In this document: piece by piece, positions 5,252 to 6,780 of the stretch | How positions within the stretch are numbered: the first letter of the stretch is position 1 | Layout: each line of letters opens with the position of its first letter | Assembly (NCBI GenBank): GCA_020427625.1 | Contig: JAGQOI010000323.1 | Span: forward strand, 1 to 6,780 | Reading direction: 5' to 3' | DNA: 6,780 nt | Source: Phycisphaerales bacterium | Lineage (GTDB): Bacteria; Planctomycetota; Phycisphaerae; Phycisphaerales; SM1A02 | Notes under the pieces: generated by a model | Told to the model about the DNA's origin: nothing | What the model saw: only the letters and a program-made list of their open reading frames with translations | Database searches by the model: none | Made by a program: the position numbers and the translations under genes

Positions 5252-6331
5252 CTATCGCAACGATGCGTCGAGTTCGTTGACGAGGGTCTTGACGTCCTGG
5301 TCCATGTCCGCGCGGCAGACGAGGGTTGCGTCGGCGGTGTGCACGACGATGAGGTCGTCGCAGCCGATCGTCGCGATGAGGTGCGTCGGGTCGTCGGAGA
5401 CGGCGAGCACGTTGCGGGAGTCGATGGTCGACAGGCGCGTGTTCGTGCGGCAGCCGCTGAGGTTCGGCGTGAGCGTCTCGCCGTAGCTCGGCCAACTGCC
5501 GACGTCGAGCCACTCGACGGCCATGGGAATGACGCAGACCGTGATGTCGGGTTCGGCGGCGGCGGGGTTCATGATCGCGTGATCGACGCTGACCTTCTCG
5601 AGCGTGGGGTAGACGCGGGCGAGGGTGGCCGCGGCGGCCGGGCTTCCCCAGGCGTCGGCGATCTCGCGCATGCCGGCGGCGATGGCGGGTCGGAAGCGTT
5701 CGACGAGGTCGAGCACGGTCGCGGCGTGAAAGACGAACATGCCGCTGTTCCATGCGTAGCGTCCGGACTCGTAGAACGCGCGGGCGGCGGCTTCGTCGGG
5801 CTTCTCCTCGAAGCGTCCGACGTGTCGGGCGACGGTGGAGTCGGCGAGTGGCGTGTCGAGGCGGACCCAGCCGTAGCAGGTCGCGGGTCGCGTCGGCGTG
5901 ATGCCGAAGGTGATGAGGCGCGACGGGTCGTCTTCGACGAGTCGGAACGCCTCGTGCATGGCGGCGACGACGGTGTCCTGGGGTCGGATGAGGTGGTCGG
6001 CGGTGAGGATGGCGAAGACGGCGTCGGGATCGCGTCGGTGGAGGACGGCCGCGGTGAGGGCGACGGCGTTGACGGTGTCGCGTCCGACGGGCTCGCCGAG
6101 GATCTGATCATCGGTGATGCCGGGGAGGCCGGCGCGGATCGGCGCGCGGTGGGCTTCGCTGGTGCAGATGAGGCGCCGGTCGGCGGGCACGATGTCGTCG
6201 AGGCGATCCCAGGCGATGGCGAGGAGCGAGCGTCCGTCGATGATGGGGAGGAGTTGCTTCGGCTGAGCCGCGCGGCTCATCGGCCAGAGTCGCGTGCCGG
6301 ACCCGCCGGCCATGATCATTCCGTACCTCAC
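5252..6331 (-). CDS. manC: Mannose-1-phosphate guanylyltransferase (GDP-mannose pyrophosphorylase), short form
   Basis: This enzyme joins mannose 1-phosphate and GTP to GDP-mannose and pyrophosphate in the cytoplasm, supplying mannosyl units for surface glycans. It has 359 residues, the size of single-domain enzymes; the C-terminal isomerase domain of bifunctional ManC/AlgA is absent. The GTG start at 6329-6331 is preceded by AAGGTGG 4 bases upstream and gives the family-like N terminus MRYGMIMAGG; ATG 6317-6319 is the alternative. Visible motifs: GGSGTRLWPMSR (Arg14) and QPKQLLP (Lys25), the nucleotide-binding signature; GEPVGRDTVNA at 79-89; LTADHLI with metal-ligand candidate Asp112; FEEKPDE at 174-180; WNSGMFVF at 194-201; EKVSVDHAIM at 245-254; WLDVGSW with Asp276. 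It follows ruvA after 44 bases. A manA/manB-type function is not in the window. The gene name reflects activity; orthology to a named manC is not proved. Confidence 0.92.
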   Translation of the reverse strand: MRYGMIMAGGSGTRLWPMSRAAQPKQLLPIIDGRSLLAIAWDRLDDIVPADRRLICTSEAHRAPIRAGLPGITDDQILGEPVGRDTVNAVALTAAVLHRRDPDAVFAILTADHLIRPQDTVVAAMHEAFRLVEDDPSRLITFGITPTRPATCYGWVRLDTPLADSTVARHVGRFEEKPDEAAARAFYESGRYAWNSGMFVFHAATVLDLVERFRPAIAAGMREIADAWGSPAAAATLARVYPTLEKVSVDHAIMNPAAAEPDITVCVIPMAVEWLDVGSWPSYGETLTPNLSGCRTNTRLSTIDSRNVLAVSDDPTHLIATIGCDDLIVVHTADATLVCRADMDQDVKTLVNELDASLR

Positions 6332-6375
6332 GCGTCCACCTTGTTCCGTGTTCGGATCGCTGGTCCGGCGTGTGA

Positions 6376-6780
6376 TCAGGCCGGAAGTTCCTTGAGCCGG
6401 AAGGTCGCCGCGACGACGGCGTCCACCGTGTCCAATGTCGGATCGGCGACGAGGGCCCGTTGAATCAAATCGCGGCTCATCGACGCCGTCTCGCCGAGTT
6501 GGGTGAGGACGGCGAGCGCGTCGCGGACGAGTTCCTGTCGTCCGGCGGGCGTGGCCGCGCCGGTCGTGCCGTCGTTCAACCTGACCTCGATGAAGCGATC
6601 GACCTTGTCACCGAGTTCGGCGACGATGGTCTGGGCGGTGCGTCGTCCGATTTCCGGGAGGGAGGTGAGGAACACGAGGTCGTTCGTCGCGATGGCTTCG
6701 GCGACGTCGGCGGTCGGATGGATGAGCGCGCGGAGGGCCTTGCGTCGACCGATGCCCTTGACGGTCGTGAAGAGTTCGAA
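6376..6780 (-). CDS. ruvA: RuvA, Holliday junction branch-migration subunit (C-terminal part; 5' end outside the window)
   Basis: The minus strand is open from the window edge to TGA at 6376-6378, giving 134 residues that begin FELFTTVKGIGRRKALRAL. This is the RuvA helix-hairpin-helix region: a first HhH around TTVKGIGRRKALRAL and a second around LTSLPEIGRRTAQTIVAEL. A polar linker of about 30 residues follows, then the domain III helices (ELVRDALAVLTQLGETASM to the end at RLKELPA), which in the family contact RuvB. Only the N-terminal OB-fold domain is missing, cut off by the window. A start at the GTG at 6673-6675 would split the HhH region and is not credible. In the family RuvA binds four-way junctions as a tetramer and loads RuvB; ruvB is not in the window. 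The stop codon is 44 bases before manC. Confidence 0.93.
   Translation of the reverse strand, partial: FELFTTVKGIGRRKALRALIHPTADVAEAIATNDLVFLTSLPEIGRRTAQTIVAELGDKVDRFIEVRLNDGTTGAATPAGRQELVRDALAVLTQLGETASMSRDLIQRALVADPTLDTVDAVVAATFRLKELPA

Noticed and set aside
5196..5753. 185-codon minus-strand frame within manC
   Set aside because: It overlaps manC in another frame; the product is an Arg/His/Pro-rich shadow sequence.
5093..6463. 456-codon open frame on the plus strand
   Set aside because: It is fully antisense to manC and the end of ruvA. The product is a Val/Gly/Asp/Arg-rich low-complexity sequence without motifs.
6376..6675. A separate 99-residue protein starting at GTG 6673-6675
   Set aside because: The frame stays open to the window edge, and the upstream codons encode the first helix-hairpin-helix motif of RuvA, so this is an internal codon of ruvA.

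Overview
The window looks like a chromosomal segment from a high-GC planctomycete, probably of the Phycisphaerae. The best clue is four proteins that begin with a zinc ribbon of the form C-x2-C-x-YDLRGLP-…-RCPECG, which is characteristic of that phylum. The RuvA and mannose-1-phosphate guanylyltransferase sequences, GTG starts and weak Shine-Dalgarno signals fit this. The assignment is an inference from motifs; no 16S gene or other marker is present. I see no mobile element, tRNA, rRNA or CRISPR array.

Layout. Two genes on the plus strand occupy the left edge: the tail of an unrecognised gene (1-132) and a DUF1569/DinB-like protein (147-623). Everything else is on the minus strand and is packed like one operon. 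In transcription order it runs: ruvA 3' part (cut by the window end at 6780), a mannose-1-phosphate guanylyltransferase gene (manC type), three related zinc-ribbon membrane proteins (ZR-A 4126-5199, ZR-B 2893-4023, ZR-C 1811-2896), ruvX/yqgF, and a fourth, shorter zinc-ribbon membrane protein (ZR-D 601-1356). ZR-B/ZR-C and ruvX/ZR-D overlap by 4 bases at their stop/start codons. Other gaps are 20 to 102 bases. ZR-D and the DUF1569 gene converge and overlap by 23 bases.

Functions. RuvA and RuvX are housekeeping proteins linked to Holliday junctions and/or RNA processing. ManC makes GDP-mannose for surface polysaccharide or glycoprotein. The four zinc-ribbon proteins have no known function. Their layout (zinc ribbon, pair of membrane helices, soluble beta-rich PH-like domain, with the helix pair and domain repeated in the three longer ones) resembles bacterial PH-domain membrane proteins of the YdbS/YdbT sort with a zinc ribbon added at the N terminus.

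Most notable observation. ZR-A and ZR-B are tandem duplicates. The 102-base gap between them holds what looks like a decayed copy of the last ~19 codons of manC, at nearly the same distance from the ZR-B start as the true manC end is from the ZR-A start. The duplicated unit therefore seems to have been manC 3' end plus ZR gene. ZR-A and ZR-B are also in one reading frame with only a single TGA between them. A 42-base stretch over their zinc ribbons differs at only one base, although the genes have otherwise diverged widely.
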